Position numbers and translations under genes: made by a program
Notes under the pieces: model-generated
Told to the model about the DNA's origin: nothing
What the model saw: the letters and a program-made list of their open reading frames with translations, nothing else
Database searches by the model: none
Part shown: piece after piece, positions 1-9,727 of the stretch
Position numbering within the stretch: the first letter of the stretch is position 1
Layout of the letters: each line of letters starts with the position of its first letter
Assembly: GCA_039649115.1 (NCBI GenBank)
Contig: JBBWZQ010000106.1
Location: 1-56,041, forward strand
Length of the DNA stretch: 56,041 nt
Direction: 5' to 3'
Source of the DNA: DATEJJ01 sp039649115
GTDB lineage: Bacteria > Actinomycetota > Actinomycetes > Mycobacteriales > Micromonosporaceae

Positions 1-1121
1 TCGGCGAGCAGGCCGTGGGAACCCGCATGCTGGGGTACCGGTGCCAGGCCGTGGCTGGTCGGCTCCAGCATCGGCTCGGCCCGTGCGGGCGCGGCTGCCG
101 CCTCCGGCGCCTGCGGGAAGGGCGGGAGCATCGCCCGGCCGCCCACCTGCCCGGTCGGCAGCGGCGCGGCCAGCGGTGGCTGGTGCGGCACGGGCACGAC
201 CGTGTACGGGTCGGTGACGTGCTGCACCGCCTGGTTGGCCAGCGGTCCGTTGAGCAGGTCGCGCAGCGCCTGCCGCGCGGTGGCCACGTCCCAGCGCCGG
301 CCCGGGTCCTTCTCCAGCAGCCCGTAGAGCACCGGGCCCAGCGCGCCGGCCCGCACCGGCTTGGCCGGCGGGTCCTCCACGACCGCGCGCATCGTCTCGA
401 ACGGGTCGCCGCGGTCGAACGGCGGCCGCCCCTCGATCGCGGTGTACAGCGACACGCCGAGCGAGAAAAGGTCACTCGGCGGCCCGAAGGCGCCACCGAC
501 GGCGCGCTCCGGCGAGATGAAGTGCGGCGAGCCCAGCACCATGCCCGGCGTGGTCAGGGTGCTCTCGGACGGCAGCCGGGCCACCCCGAAGTCGGTCAGC
601 ACGCACCGGCCGTCGGTGCAGATCAGCACGTTGGCCGGCTTCACGTCCCGATGCAGCACGCCCGCGCCGTGCGCCACCTCGAGGGCGCCGAGCAGCGCCA
701 CGCCGATCTTGGCCACCGCGCGCGGGGCCAGCGGCCCGTCCCCGATGATCAGGTCGGCCAGGCTGCGCGCGTGCAGCAGCTCCATGATGATCCACGGGCG
801 GCCACCCTCGGTGACGACGTCATAGACCTGCACCACGCTCGGGTGGGACAGTGCCGCGGCCGCCCGCGCCTCGCGCATGGTGCGCTCGTACAGGGCGGTC
901 CGGTCGGCGACCGCGAGGCCCGGCGGCAGCAGCACCTCCTTGACCGCCACATCCCGGTGCAGGACGGTGTCCGCCGCCTGCCAGACGGTACCCATGCCAC
1001 CGTGGCCGATGGCGACCCGGAGCTGGTACCGCCCGCCGACGGTCGTGCCGGGTACGGCGCGCTCGTTGGCGGATGGGGGTATGGAGGGTTCGCTGTGCCA
1101 CGTCGAGGACTGGGTCGTCAC
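1..1121 (-). CDS. Serine/threonine protein kinase, 3' end outside window
   Basis: Hanks-type Ser/Thr kinase; at least 373 residues are visible and the gene runs off the left edge. The Gly-rich loop IGHGGMGTVW is near residues 38-47, followed by the ATP-anchoring Lys in VAVKE, the catalytic loop HRDVKPAN and the DFG motif (DFGVA). After about residue 270 a Pro/Ala-rich linker begins, as in PknB-type receptor kinases whose transmembrane segment and sensor lie further on; that part is not in the window. The GTG start at 1121 is well bounded because an in-frame TAG lies only nine bases upstream. The gene is divergent from the acyl-CoA mutase gene. Substrate and ligand cannot be inferred. Confidence 0.93.
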   Translation of the reverse strand, partial: MTTQSSTWHSEPSIPPSANERAVPGTTVGGRYQLRVAIGHGGMGTVWQAADTVLHRDVAVKEVLLPPGLAVADRTALYERTMREARAAAALSHPSVVQVYDVVTEGGRPWIIMELLHARSLADLIIGDGPLAPRAVAKIGVALLGALEVAHGAGVLHRDVKPANVLICTDGRCVLTDFGVARLPSESTLTTPGMVLGSPHFISPERAVGGAFGPPSDLFSLGVSLYTAIEGRPPFDRGDPFETMRAVVEDPPAKPVRAGALGPVLYGLLEKDPGRRWDVATARQALRDLLNGPLANQAVQHVTDPYTVVPVPHQPPLAAPLPTGQVGGRAMLPPFPQAPEAAAAPARAEPMLEPTSHGLAPVPQHAGSHGLLA

Positions 1122-1332
1122 TGGCTTCTAACCGTCACTAGGGAACCGTCGTCTGGTCCTACACATTTTGCTGGGTCATCTGTCGGGGGCAAAGTTGGGA
1201 GTCCACAGATCGGACACTTGGCGCGGTACAAACACATTTAGTGATTAGCCACTCTACGGATCGTCGGTGATGTGCCCAAGACCTCAGTTGGGCGGTACCG
1301 GGCCCACCCCCATTACATCCTACGATCCCGTT
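1122..1332. other. Divergent intergenic region, kinase / acyl-CoA mutase
   Basis: This 211-bp stretch is more AT-rich than its surroundings and carries no convincing gene. It holds the mutase -10 element TACGAT (1321-1326), six bases before the ATG at 1333, and a perfect 6-bp inverted repeat GCCCAA/TTGGGC (1274-1279 and 1288-1293, 8-bp spacer). I see no good -35 for either direction. Confidence 0.6.
1274..1293. promoter_or_regulatory. Inverted repeat upstream of acyl-CoA mutase
   Basis: Perfect arms GCCCAA and TTGGGC with an 8-base spacer, centred about 50 bp before the inferred mutase transcription start at 1333. The position suits an operator for a dimeric regulator, but no regulator is identified. 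Confidence 0.3.
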
Positions 1333-2898
<1,566 letters not shown>

Positions 2899-2913
<15 letters not shown>

Positions 2914-2949
2914 GTGTCGAGCGGTTCTAGGTGTCGAGCGGTTCTAGGT
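2899..2949. repeat. Three tandem copies of a 17-bp unit spanning the mutase stop codon
   Basis: The unit GTCGAGCGGTTCTAGGT occurs three times head to tail without mismatches (2899-2915, 2916-2932, 2933-2949). The first copy encodes the C-terminal VERF and the TAG stop; the other two lie downstream, so the gene end has been copied twice. Perfect identity suggests recent slippage. Confidence 0.9.
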
Positions 2950-3198
2950 ACGGCCTCAGGTACCAGTGCCGGGACGCGTGACTCTTGGGACGGTCACACG
3001 TTGTAGGAGGAGTGAGGATCGATGTCGGCGATGAACACCGCTTCATCAGCCGCATCACGCCCATCAGACCGCCCCCACCAGCACTTCCATGACGCACCGC
3101 AGTCTCCCGTGCACGAGAATGAGATTGCGCAGCGTTACCATTCCGGGTCTAGGCTGACCAAGTCGTCAGATCTTTCCCCTCGAGACCAAGTAGAGACC
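2950..3198. other. Intergenic region upstream of the M20 amidohydrolase
   Basis: An ATG at 3022, preceded by AGGAGG (3005-3010), opens a frame continuous with the amidohydrolase. However, about 40% of its third codon positions up to 3198 are A or T, unlike genuine genes here. A possible promoter TTGCGC (3125-3130), 19-bp spacer, TAGGCT (3150-3155) would start transcription inside this stretch. I treat it as leader or regulatory DNA, not coding. Confidence 0.5.
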
Positions 3199-4464
3199 GT
3201 GACCAGTGCGCTGACGCTGCCCTCGGGCAACTATCCGACCGTCTGGCCCGAGGCGCTGCCCGGTGCCGATCCGCTGCCCGGCCAACTCGACCGCTGGCTC
3301 GCCGCGCGCGGCGCCGAGCTCGTCGCGGTACGTCGTCACCTGCACGCCCACCCGGAGCTGTCCGGCCACGAGTTCGAGACCGCCGCACTGGTCGCCCGGG
3401 AGCTGACGGCCGCCGGCCTGGCGCCCCGGTTCCTGCCCAAGGGCAACGGCGTCATCTGCGACATCCCGGGTGAGGACAACAGCCACACGGTCGCGCTGCG
3501 CGCGGACCTCGACGCCCTGCCGCTGGCGGACACCAAGGCCGTGCCGTACCGGTCCACCGTGGACGGCGTGTGCCACGCCTGCGGGCACGACGTGCACACC
3601 ACGATCCTGCTGGGCACCGGCCTGGCCCTCGCGCAGCTCGCCGCGCGGGGCGAGCTGTCCGGCCGGGTCCGGCTGTTGTTCCAGCCTGCTGAGGAGGTCA
3701 CCCCGTCCGGGGCGCCCGAGGTCATCGCGGCCGGCGGCCTGCGCGACGTGTCCTCGATCTTCGCGCTGCACTGCGCGCCGCAAATCCCCGCCGGCCTGGT
3801 CGGCGTGCGGTCCGGCCCGATCACCGCGGCCACCGACCTGGTCGAGGTGCGGCTGCGCGGCCGGGGTGGGCACACCGCCCGGCCGCACCTGACCGCGGAT
3901 CTGATCCACGCGCTGGGTCGGGTGATCGTGGACGTGCCGGCGCTGCTGGACCGGCGCGTCGACCCGCGGGCCGGTGTCTCCATGGTCTTCGGCGCGGTGC
4001 GCGGCGGCGAGGCGGCCAACGCCATACCCAACGAGGGCACGCTGCGTGGCACCGTCCGGGTACTCAACCGGGACGCCTGGCGCGACCTGCCCAGGCTGAT
4101 CACGCAGCTGATCAAGGACGTGGTGGCGAGCACCGGTGCCGAGGTCGACATCGAGTACCGGCGCGGCGTGCCACCGGTCATCAACGACCGGCTGGCGACC
4201 GCCGTGGTGGCCGGGGCGGCCGGCGCCGCGCTCGGCCCCGACCGGGTGATCGAGGCCGAGATCAGCATGGGCGGCGAGGACTACGCGTTCTACCTGGAGC
4301 AGGTGCCCGGGGCGATGATCCGCCTGGGCACCGGCATCCAGGGCTCCGACGTCCAGCTCGACATCCACCAGTCCGACTTCGACGTGGACGAGCGGGCCAT
4401 CGGGTACGGCGTGCGGGTCCTCGTGCACACCGCGCTCGCGGCGCTGTCCTCAGCTACCTTCTGA
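3199..4464 (+). CDS. M20-family amidohydrolase / metallopeptidase
   Basis: Zinc-type amidohydrolase of the M20D group (hippurate, N-acetyl-amino-acid or IAA-amino-acid hydrolase-like), 421 residues from GTG 3199, a usual family length. Visible motifs are RRHLHAHPELSG near the N-terminus, RADLDALPL with the metal Asp, CHACGHDVHT with metal-binding His residues, and QPAEE with the catalytic/metal Glu pair. A dimerisation lid follows, then GGEDYAFY near the C-terminus. The longer frame from 3022 is rejected on codon bias and on a likely promoter inside it. The 3' end overlaps the convergent DUF4349 gene by 15 bp. The natural substrate is unknown. Confidence 0.9.
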   Translation: MTSALTLPSGNYPTVWPEALPGADPLPGQLDRWLAARGAELVAVRRHLHAHPELSGHEFETAALVARELTAAGLAPRFLPKGNGVICDIPGEDNSHTVALRADLDALPLADTKAVPYRSTVDGVCHACGHDVHTTILLGTGLALAQLAARGELSGRVRLLFQPAEEVTPSGAPEVIAAGGLRDVSSIFALHCAPQIPAGLVGVRSGPITAATDLVEVRLRGRGGHTARPHLTADLIHALGRVIVDVPALLDRRVDPRAGVSMVFGAVRGGEAANAIPNEGTLRGTVRVLNRDAWRDLPRLITQLIKDVVASTGAEVDIEYRRGVPPVINDRLATAVVAGAAGAALGPDRVIEAEISMGGEDYAFYLEQVPGAMIRLGTGIQGSDVQLDIHQSDFDVDERAIGYGVRVLVHTALAALSSATF

Positions 4465-5403
4465 GGCCGGCGCCGCCTCGGCGGCCGGCCGCGCGACGCG
4501 CCGGCGGCGCAACACGTACCACACCAACCACACCGGAACGCCGATCGCGATCGCGAACGGCAGCACCGCGCCCAGCACCGTCAGCACGGCCCGGAGCGAG
4601 CCGGTGAAGGCGTGCCAGCCGGACTTCAGGCCGGCCAGGAAGCCACTGTCCGGCTTCTTCGGCTTGGTGACCGCGGGGGCGTCCGCGCGCACCAGCGTCA
4701 CCGTGATGGTGGACAGGGTGGAGAGGTTGGTCAGGTCCCGCTGCTGGGCCTCCAGCGACTCCAGGTCGGCCTCCCGGTGCGACAGCTCGCTCTCCAGCGT
4801 GGTCACATCCGTGATCGACCTGGCTTGCGTCATCAGCGCCCGGATGCGGTCCACGCTCGCCTGCTGGGTCTTCAGCCGCGCGGTCAGGTCGACCAGCTTG
4901 GCGGTGACGTCCTCCGCGGAGATCTGCCGGGTCTGCTCCTGCCCCAGCTTGCCGATCGCGTTCACCGTGCCGTAGAAGCGGTCGACCGGTATCCGCACGG
5001 TGAGGGTCGCGCTGCCGCCGCTCGCGTCGGAGGAGCGCTGGTCTCCGCTCACGAACCCGCCGCTGCCGGTGGCGAACCCGGCCAGCTGCGCGGCGGCCGA
5101 GTCCACGTTGGACACCCGTACCGTCATCGTGCCGTTGTAGACGATGGCCCGCTCGCCCGCGACCTGCATCGGGAGGCCGACCGGCGCGGGCGCCTCGGCT
5201 TTCCCGCCGGTCCCCTGCGCGGCTCTGTCCTGGGCGGCGGCGCCCCCGGCGGCGTTGCGCGCGGCGCCGTTGGCCGCCGCGGGCGCGGCCCCGCTCGCGG
5301 TCTTCGAGCCGCTGCCGCTGCTGGAGCAGCCGGCCAGGGCGGCGATCAGGGCGGTGCCGACGATGACGAATCTGGCGGCGCGGCGGCGCGGAGTCCTGTC
5401 CAT
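4450..5403 (-). CDS. DUF4349 lipoprotein with C-terminal membrane anchor
   Basis: Predicted exported lipoprotein of 317 residues. An Arg-rich n-region and hydrophobic core lead to a lipobox ending LAGC, with the lipidated Cys at 26. A Ser/Gly/Ala-rich linker follows, then the DUF4349 domain with a coiled coil around residues 150-220. A transmembrane helix lies near residues 277-298, followed by RRRR on the cytoplasmic side. Family members are envelope proteins of unknown function. The gene is convergent with the amidohydrolase and divergent from the metallo-hydrolase. Confidence 0.88.
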   Translation of the reverse strand: MDRTPRRRAARFVIVGTALIAALAGCSSSGSGSKTASGAAPAAANGAARNAAGGAAAQDRAAQGTGGKAEAPAPVGLPMQVAGERAIVYNGTMTVRVSNVDSAAAQLAGFATGSGGFVSGDQRSSDASGGSATLTVRIPVDRFYGTVNAIGKLGQEQTRQISAEDVTAKLVDLTARLKTQQASVDRIRALMTQARSITDVTTLESELSHREADLESLEAQQRDLTNLSTLSTITVTLVRADAPAVTKPKKPDSGFLAGLKSGWHAFTGSLRAVLTVLGAVLPFAIAIGVPVWLVWYVLRRRRVARPAAEAAPASEGS

Positions 5404-5480
5404 GAGTACCCCTCCCGGGATGAGTAGTGTCGGTGGGACGCGGGTAGGTAGTCGCGGGTTCCGGCACGGTTGGGAGAGTT

Positions 5481-6113
5481 ATGAAACTGACCAAGTTCAG
5501 CCACGCCTGTGTCCGCCTGGAGCGGGACGGCGGCGTGCTCGTCATCGATCCGGGCAGCTTCTCCGAGCGCGCCGCGCTGGACGGGGTGGACGCGATCCTG
5601 ATCACCCACGAGCACCAGGACCACCTCGACGTGGACGCGGTCGCCGACGCCATCGGCACCCGGCCGGCGGCGCGGATCTACACGAACTCCGCGGTCGCCA
5701 AGCAGCTCGCCGACCTCGGTGACGTGGTGACCACGGTCGAGTCGGGTGAGTCGTTCAGCGCGGCCGGGTTCGGCGTACGGGCGTACGGCGCGTGGCACGC
5801 GGTGATCCATCCGGACCTGCCGCCGGTGCCGAACCTGGGGTTCCTGGTGGATGAGTCGATCTACCACCCCGGCGACTCGTTCGACGTGCCCGAGGGGGTC
5901 AGCGTCGACACCCTGTTCGTCCCGGTCACCGCGCCCTGGCTGAAGGCCTCGGAGAGCATCGACTTCGTCCGCGCCGTCAAGCCCCGGCACGCGTACGCGC
6001 TGCACGACGCGCTCGGCACCGATCTGGCGTTCGGCCTGCTGCACCGCCTGCTGAACGGCCTGTCCGGCGCCGAGTACAGCCGGTTGACGCCGGGCGCGAC
6101 GATCGACTACTAG
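5481..6113 (+). CDS. MBL-fold metallo-hydrolase
   Basis: Metallo-beta-lactamase-fold hydrolase, 210 residues. The metal signature THEHQDHLD gives His43, His45, Asp47 and His48, and IDPGSF is the preceding beta-strand motif. Further candidate ligands are the His in AWHAVIHPD and the Asp in HPGDSF, as in UlaG-like proteins. A GGGAGAG ribosome-binding site precedes ATG 5481. The next gene follows within about 40 bp, so the two may share a transcript. The substrate cannot be inferred. Confidence 0.87.
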   Translation: MKLTKFSHACVRLERDGGVLVIDPGSFSERAALDGVDAILITHEHQDHLDVDAVADAIGTRPAARIYTNSAVAKQLADLGDVVTTVESGESFSAAGFGVRAYGAWHAVIHPDLPPVPNLGFLVDESIYHPGDSFDVPEGVSVDTLFVPVTAPWLKASESIDFVRAVKPRHAYALHDALGTDLAFGLLHRLLNGLSGAEYSRLTPGATIDY

Positions 6114-6138
6114 TCACGCGCGGGTCGGCGCGGGAGAG

Positions 6139-6156
6139 ATAAGGAGGACGACGATC
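6139..6156 (+). promoter_or_regulatory. Strong ribosome-binding site in front of an ATC codon
   Basis: ATAAGGAGG (6139-6147) is followed after six bases by ATC (6154-6156), in frame with the membrane protein gene. The distance is ideal for initiation, yet the codon is not a standard start. Confidence 0.55.
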
Positions 6157-7890
6157 GACACCCGGGTCGGCAGCCGCGTCATCGAGGCGGAGCCCGACAG
6201 CGAGCAGGCGACGCGCGGCGCCGCGGGGCGCGGTTGGCGCCGGCTGCGACCGCTGTTGTGGTGGGTCGTCACCGCCGCCGGCGGCACCGGGCTGTTCTTC
6301 GGGTACCTGCGCATGTCGCGCACCCAGGCGACCAACTCGGACGGGGCGAGCAACGCGCTGCAGGCGTGGGACATCCTGCACGGCAACGTGCTGCTGCACG
6401 GCTGGACCCTCTCCGACGTGTCCTTCTACACCACCGAGGTGCCGCAGTACGCGCTGGTGGAGCTGCTGTACGGCCTGCGAGCCGACGTGATCCACGTGGC
6501 CGCCGCGATGACGTACACGCTGCTCGTCCTGGCCGCGGCGGTGCTCGCCAGGGGCCGGGCGAAGGGCCTCGCCGGACTGGTACGGGCCGCGATCGCCGTG
6601 GCGGTCCTGCTGGCACCCGAGCAGAACACCGGGTACCTGACCCTGCTCAACTCGCCCGACCACACCGGTACCGGCGTGCCGGTGCTGGTCACCTGGATCG
6701 TGCTGGAGCGCGGGCTGACCCGCCCGGACGGCTCGTACCGGCCGGTCCCGCCCCGCTGGCTGCCGTACCTGGTCGCGGTGCTGCTCGCCTGGGGTGCGAT
6801 CGGCGACCCGCTCGTCACGGTCACCGCCTCGCTGCCGCTCATCGTGGTCTGCGCGCTGCGGCTGCCCCGCGCCCGCCCGGTACCGGGCCGCCGGTGGGGC
6901 CGGCTGCGCGGCACGGAAGGCCGGCTGCTCGCGGCCGGGCTCGGCGGCATCCTGCTGGCACAGGCGGTCCTGCTCGCGGTACGGCTGGCCGGCGGCTTCT
7001 CGATGCACCCCGTATCGGTGAACGTCACCGGCGTCGGGCGGCTGGGCCGCAACGCCTGGATCGCGATCGTCGGGCTCGCCGTGAACTTCGGCGTGCTGCC
7101 ACCGGACCTGCACGGGCCGGGCGCGTACGCGATCGGGGCGATCCACCTGGTCGGGCTGCTCGGCGTCGTATTCGCCGTGGGCCTGGTGGTCATGCGGACG
7201 GTGCGCGGGCGCGCGGACGACCTCGTCGCCTCGGTACTGGCGTTCGGGATCCTCGCCAACGTCGGCGCCTTCGTGGTGTCCACCCTGCCCTTCGACCGGC
7301 TTTCGGCGCGGCAGATCGTGTCCGTCCTGCCGCTGGGCGCGGCGCTCGCCGGTCGGCTGTACGGGCCGCACCTGACCGCCTCGCTGCGCGCCGCGCGCCG
7401 GTACCTGCCGGCTCTGGCCGGTGCGCTGCTCGCGCTCGCCGTCGCCTTCGGCGCGCAGTCCGTCGCCGCCCGCCCGGTGCCGGCCGCCAACCAGGACGTC
7501 GCGCAGTGGCTGGTCGCCCACCGGTTGACCTACGGCATCGGCGGCTACTGGAGTGCCAACGTGATCACTTTGATCACCGGCGGCGAGGTCAGAGTCGCAC
7601 CGCTGAGCGGCGCGGCCGTGGAGCGCGACGCCGTCCTGGCATACCGCTGGGAGTCGCGGGCCGACTGGTTCGATCCGGCCCGGCACGACGCCCGGTTCCT
7701 GGTGGTCGACCTGATGGATCCGGCCTACGGCTCCGTGGAGGTCGCGCTGCGGCAGTTCGGGCCGCCGGTGGCCCGCACCGACTTCGGCCGCTTCGCCGTC
7801 CTCCTCTACAACCACAACCTCCTGGTGGGCCTGCCCGCCCTCTGCGGCGGCGGCCACAACGCCCCCACCATGGCCACCTGCCCCCCCTGA
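6154..7890 (+). CDS. Polytopic membrane protein, GT-C-like; possible AUC start
   Basis: Large integral membrane protein with roughly ten or more hydrophobic segments and a short C-terminal soluble part. Layout and motifs such as SDGASNALQAWD early in the protein are reminiscent of GT-C membrane glycosyltransferases, but I do not recognise a family firmly. No ATG or GTG lies in frame between the upstream stop (6085) and the first TTG (6256), which has no ribosome-binding site and falls inside the first hydrophobic stretch. In contrast AAGGAGG (6141-6147) sits six bases before an ATC at 6154. Translation from there adds a 34-residue hydrophilic N-terminus with normal high-GC codon use, giving 578 residues. 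Either AUC is used or a base is miscalled; 6256 is the conventional alternative. Confidence 0.75.
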   Translation: MDTRVGSRVIEAEPDSEQATRGAAGRGWRRLRPLLWWVVTAAGGTGLFFGYLRMSRTQATNSDGASNALQAWDILHGNVLLHGWTLSDVSFYTTEVPQYALVELLYGLRADVIHVAAAMTYTLLVLAAAVLARGRAKGLAGLVRAAIAVAVLLAPEQNTGYLTLLNSPDHTGTGVPVLVTWIVLERGLTRPDGSYRPVPPRWLPYLVAVLLAWGAIGDPLVTVTASLPLIVVCALRLPRARPVPGRRWGRLRGTEGRLLAAGLGGILLAQAVLLAVRLAGGFSMHPVSVNVTGVGRLGRNAWIAIVGLAVNFGVLPPDLHGPGAYAIGAIHLVGLLGVVFAVGLVVMRTVRGRADDLVASVLAFGILANVGAFVVSTLPFDRLSARQIVSVLPLGAALAGRLYGPHLTASLRAARRYLPALAGALLALAVAFGAQSVAARPVPAANQDVAQWLVAHRLTYGIGGYWSANVITLITGGEVRVAPLSGAAVERDAVLAYRWESRADWFDPARHDARFLVVDLMDPAYGSVEVALRQFGPPVARTDFGRFAVLLYNHNLLVGLPALCGGGHNAPTMATCPP

Positions 7891-7903
7891 TCACCCCGTG
7901 ATC

Positions 7904-7928
7904 CCCGCAACTTCAGTGAAGTTGCGGG
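7904..7928. terminator. Perfect palindrome / hairpin between two co-directional genes
   Basis: Twelve-base arms CCCGCAACTTCA and TGAAGTTGCGGG flank a single G. As RNA this gives a stem of about ten pairs with a five-base loop, 13 bp after the membrane protein stop. There is no U-tract, as is common for actinobacterial terminators. An operator or a dispersed intergenic palindrome is the alternative. Confidence 0.55.
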
Positions 7929-7973
7929 CAGGGTGGGACCGGGGGTCGGGGCCGGAGGGGGGATGATGATCGG

Positions 7974-8891
7974 GTGGCGGAGGTCCGGGCAGAGGGGGCG
8001 GGCTCGCGGGGGAAGCGGGTGCGCAGCCCGCTGGAGCAGATCGGGGACCGGCTCTACGCGTTGCCGCCGGACCAGTTCATCGCCGCGCGCGACGAGGCCG
8101 TGGCCGCGGCCCGCAAAGCGGGTGACCGGGGCACCGCCGACGCCATCGGCGCGCTGCGCAGGCCCACCGTGGCGGCCTGGCTGGTGAACCTGCTCGCGCT
8201 GCGCCGTCCGGACCTGCTCGACGAGCTGTTCGAACTGGGCGAGGGGCTGCGCCGCGCGCAGCACGAGCTCCAGGGTGACCAGTTGCGCGAGCTGTCCTCG
8301 CAACGGCGCGGCGTGGTGGGCGCGCTCACCGCCGAGGCCGGGAGGCTGGCCCGGGAGGAGATGTCCGGGCGAGCGCAGCCGGAGCCGGGTTTTGGTGGAG
8401 GCGAGCACGCCCCACGTGGCACCGCGCGCCGCCCGGACCTGCCGCTGGCCGAGGTGGAGGCGACGCTGTCGGCCGCGCTGGCCGACGAAGAGGCGGCCCA
8501 GCGGGTACGGCAGGGCAGGCTGCAACGGGCCACCAGCTACACCGGCTTCGGCGAGACGCCCAAGCCGCGGCTGCGCGTGATCACCGGTGGTGAGCCGGCT
8601 GCCCAGCGCCCGGCCCGACCCTCGGACGCGGAGCAGGAGCTGGCTGCCGCCCGTACCCGGATGAATGACGCGCAGACGGCGCTGGACCGGGCGACGGCGG
8701 CCGAACAGGACGCGGCGTCCGCCCTTGCCGAGCTGACCGCGGCCCTGGAAGACCTGCGGGCGCGGTACGCGGCCGCACAGGCCGCGGTGAGCGAGACCCA
8801 GCTGCGGCGCAAGGGTGCGCAGCGGGCCGCGCAGCACGCGACCAAGCAACTCAATACGGCACAGCAGCGAGTCGATCGCCGGAACAGGTGA
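7974..8891 (+). CDS. Conserved actinobacterial coiled-coil protein of unknown function
   Basis: 305-residue soluble, Ala/Arg/Glu-rich protein. The N-terminus carries a conserved-looking stretch (LYALPPDQFIAARDEA, then LRRPTVAAWLVNLLA). The last hundred residues form a long coiled coil rich in Ala, Glu, Gln and Arg. There is no signal peptide or membrane segment. The chosen GTG at 7974 is preceded by a GGAGGGGGG tract. I recall similar actinobacterial proteins but no assigned function. Confidence 0.7.
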   Translation: MAEVRAEGAGSRGKRVRSPLEQIGDRLYALPPDQFIAARDEAVAAARKAGDRGTADAIGALRRPTVAAWLVNLLALRRPDLLDELFELGEGLRRAQHELQGDQLRELSSQRRGVVGALTAEAGRLAREEMSGRAQPEPGFGGGEHAPRGTARRPDLPLAEVEATLSAALADEEAAQRVRQGRLQRATSYTGFGETPKPRLRVITGGEPAAQRPARPSDAEQELAAARTRMNDAQTALDRATAAEQDAASALAELTAALEDLRARYAAAQAAVSETQLRRKGAQRAAQHATKQLNTAQQRVDRRNR

Positions 8892-8924
8892 CGCGGCATG
8901 GCCTCGCCCGGCAGAATCTGCGGG

Positions 8925-9686
8925 GTGACTCCCGAACAGACCGGAGCTGCCGCGAAGTGGGCCGTGCTGGAGCTGGGTGGGGCATTCGTCGAGTGCCCGA
9001 AGACGCTGCGTCGGGCCCGGGAGCTGGGGCTGACGGGCTGGGCCTTCTACATCGCCGGCCGGGGCGGCGTGCTGGGTGACGTGCGGCCGGACACGGTGGC
9101 CGCCGCGGTCGGGTTCATCGCGACCGACGCGGTGCGCGACGGCTGGGAGGCGGCGCGCCGGGTCGGCCCGCCCTACGAGATCGCCGAGCGGCACCGGGAG
9201 GAGTGCTGCCGCTGGGGCCGGGAGAACCTGGACGCCTTCCCCAGGGTGTCCCGCCTGGTCACGCTCGCCGAAGAGGTGGTGCTCGCGGCCGACGCGGCCG
9301 GCATGCCGCTGTTCGCCGCGTGGCGCGCGATGCCGATGCCCGAGGACGGGCCGGGCGCCCGCGCGGCGGTACTGGGGCACCTGCTGCGCGAGCACCGGGC
9401 GGCGGCACAGCTGGTCGCGATCCGGGCCGGCGGCCTGACGCCGCTGGAGGCGATCCTCGCGGGAACCGACGGCGAGGCGGGCGCGGTGGCGTTCGGCTGG
9501 CAGCCGCCGTTCCCGCCGTACCAGCCGCTGCTGCGCCGGTACATCCGGGCGCAGGCGATCACGGACCGGATCCTCGGCGAGGCGTACGGCGTGCTGGACG
9601 TCAGCCAGCGGGTGGAGCTGGTGGGCCTGCTGGACGCGGTGATCGGCGAGCTGCGTTCGCCGGCGGCCCGGCACCACGTGGCCTAA
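8925..9686 (+). CDS. SCO6745-family protein (HTH-like domain)
   Basis: 253-residue soluble protein resembling the SCO6745 family, whose members carry a helix-turn-helix-like domain. Features are ARELGLTGWAFYIAGRGGVLGDV near residues 30-52 and WQPPFPPYQPLLRRYIRAQAITD in the C-terminal third. The GTG at 8925 (VTPEQTG) is preferred over ATG 8898 because relatives begin at this motif and CAGAAT lies seven bases before it. The function is not established. Confidence 0.7.
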   Translation: MTPEQTGAAAKWAVLELGGAFVECPKTLRRARELGLTGWAFYIAGRGGVLGDVRPDTVAAAVGFIATDAVRDGWEAARRVGPPYEIAERHREECCRWGRENLDAFPRVSRLVTLAEEVVLAADAAGMPLFAAWRAMPMPEDGPGARAAVLGHLLREHRAAAQLVAIRAGGLTPLEAILAGTDGEAGAVAFGWQPPFPPYQPLLRRYIRAQAITDRILGEAYGVLDVSQRVELVGLLDAVIGELRSPAARHHVA

Positions 9687-9727
9687 TCCGGTGGCGGGAG
9701 TCCCGGCCGGGGCGGTTGACTCTCCTC

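Noticed and set aside
15..1241. Long plus-strand open frame opposite the kinase gene
   Set aside because: It is a mirror of the kinase coding strand in GC-rich DNA; the product is Arg/Gly/His-rich low complexity with no family motif, whereas the minus strand gives a full set of kinase motifs.
3022..3198. 59-residue N-terminal extension of the M20 amidohydrolase
   Set aside because: Despite AGGAGG before ATG 3022, codon bias is not gene-like and a probable promoter lies inside the stretch.
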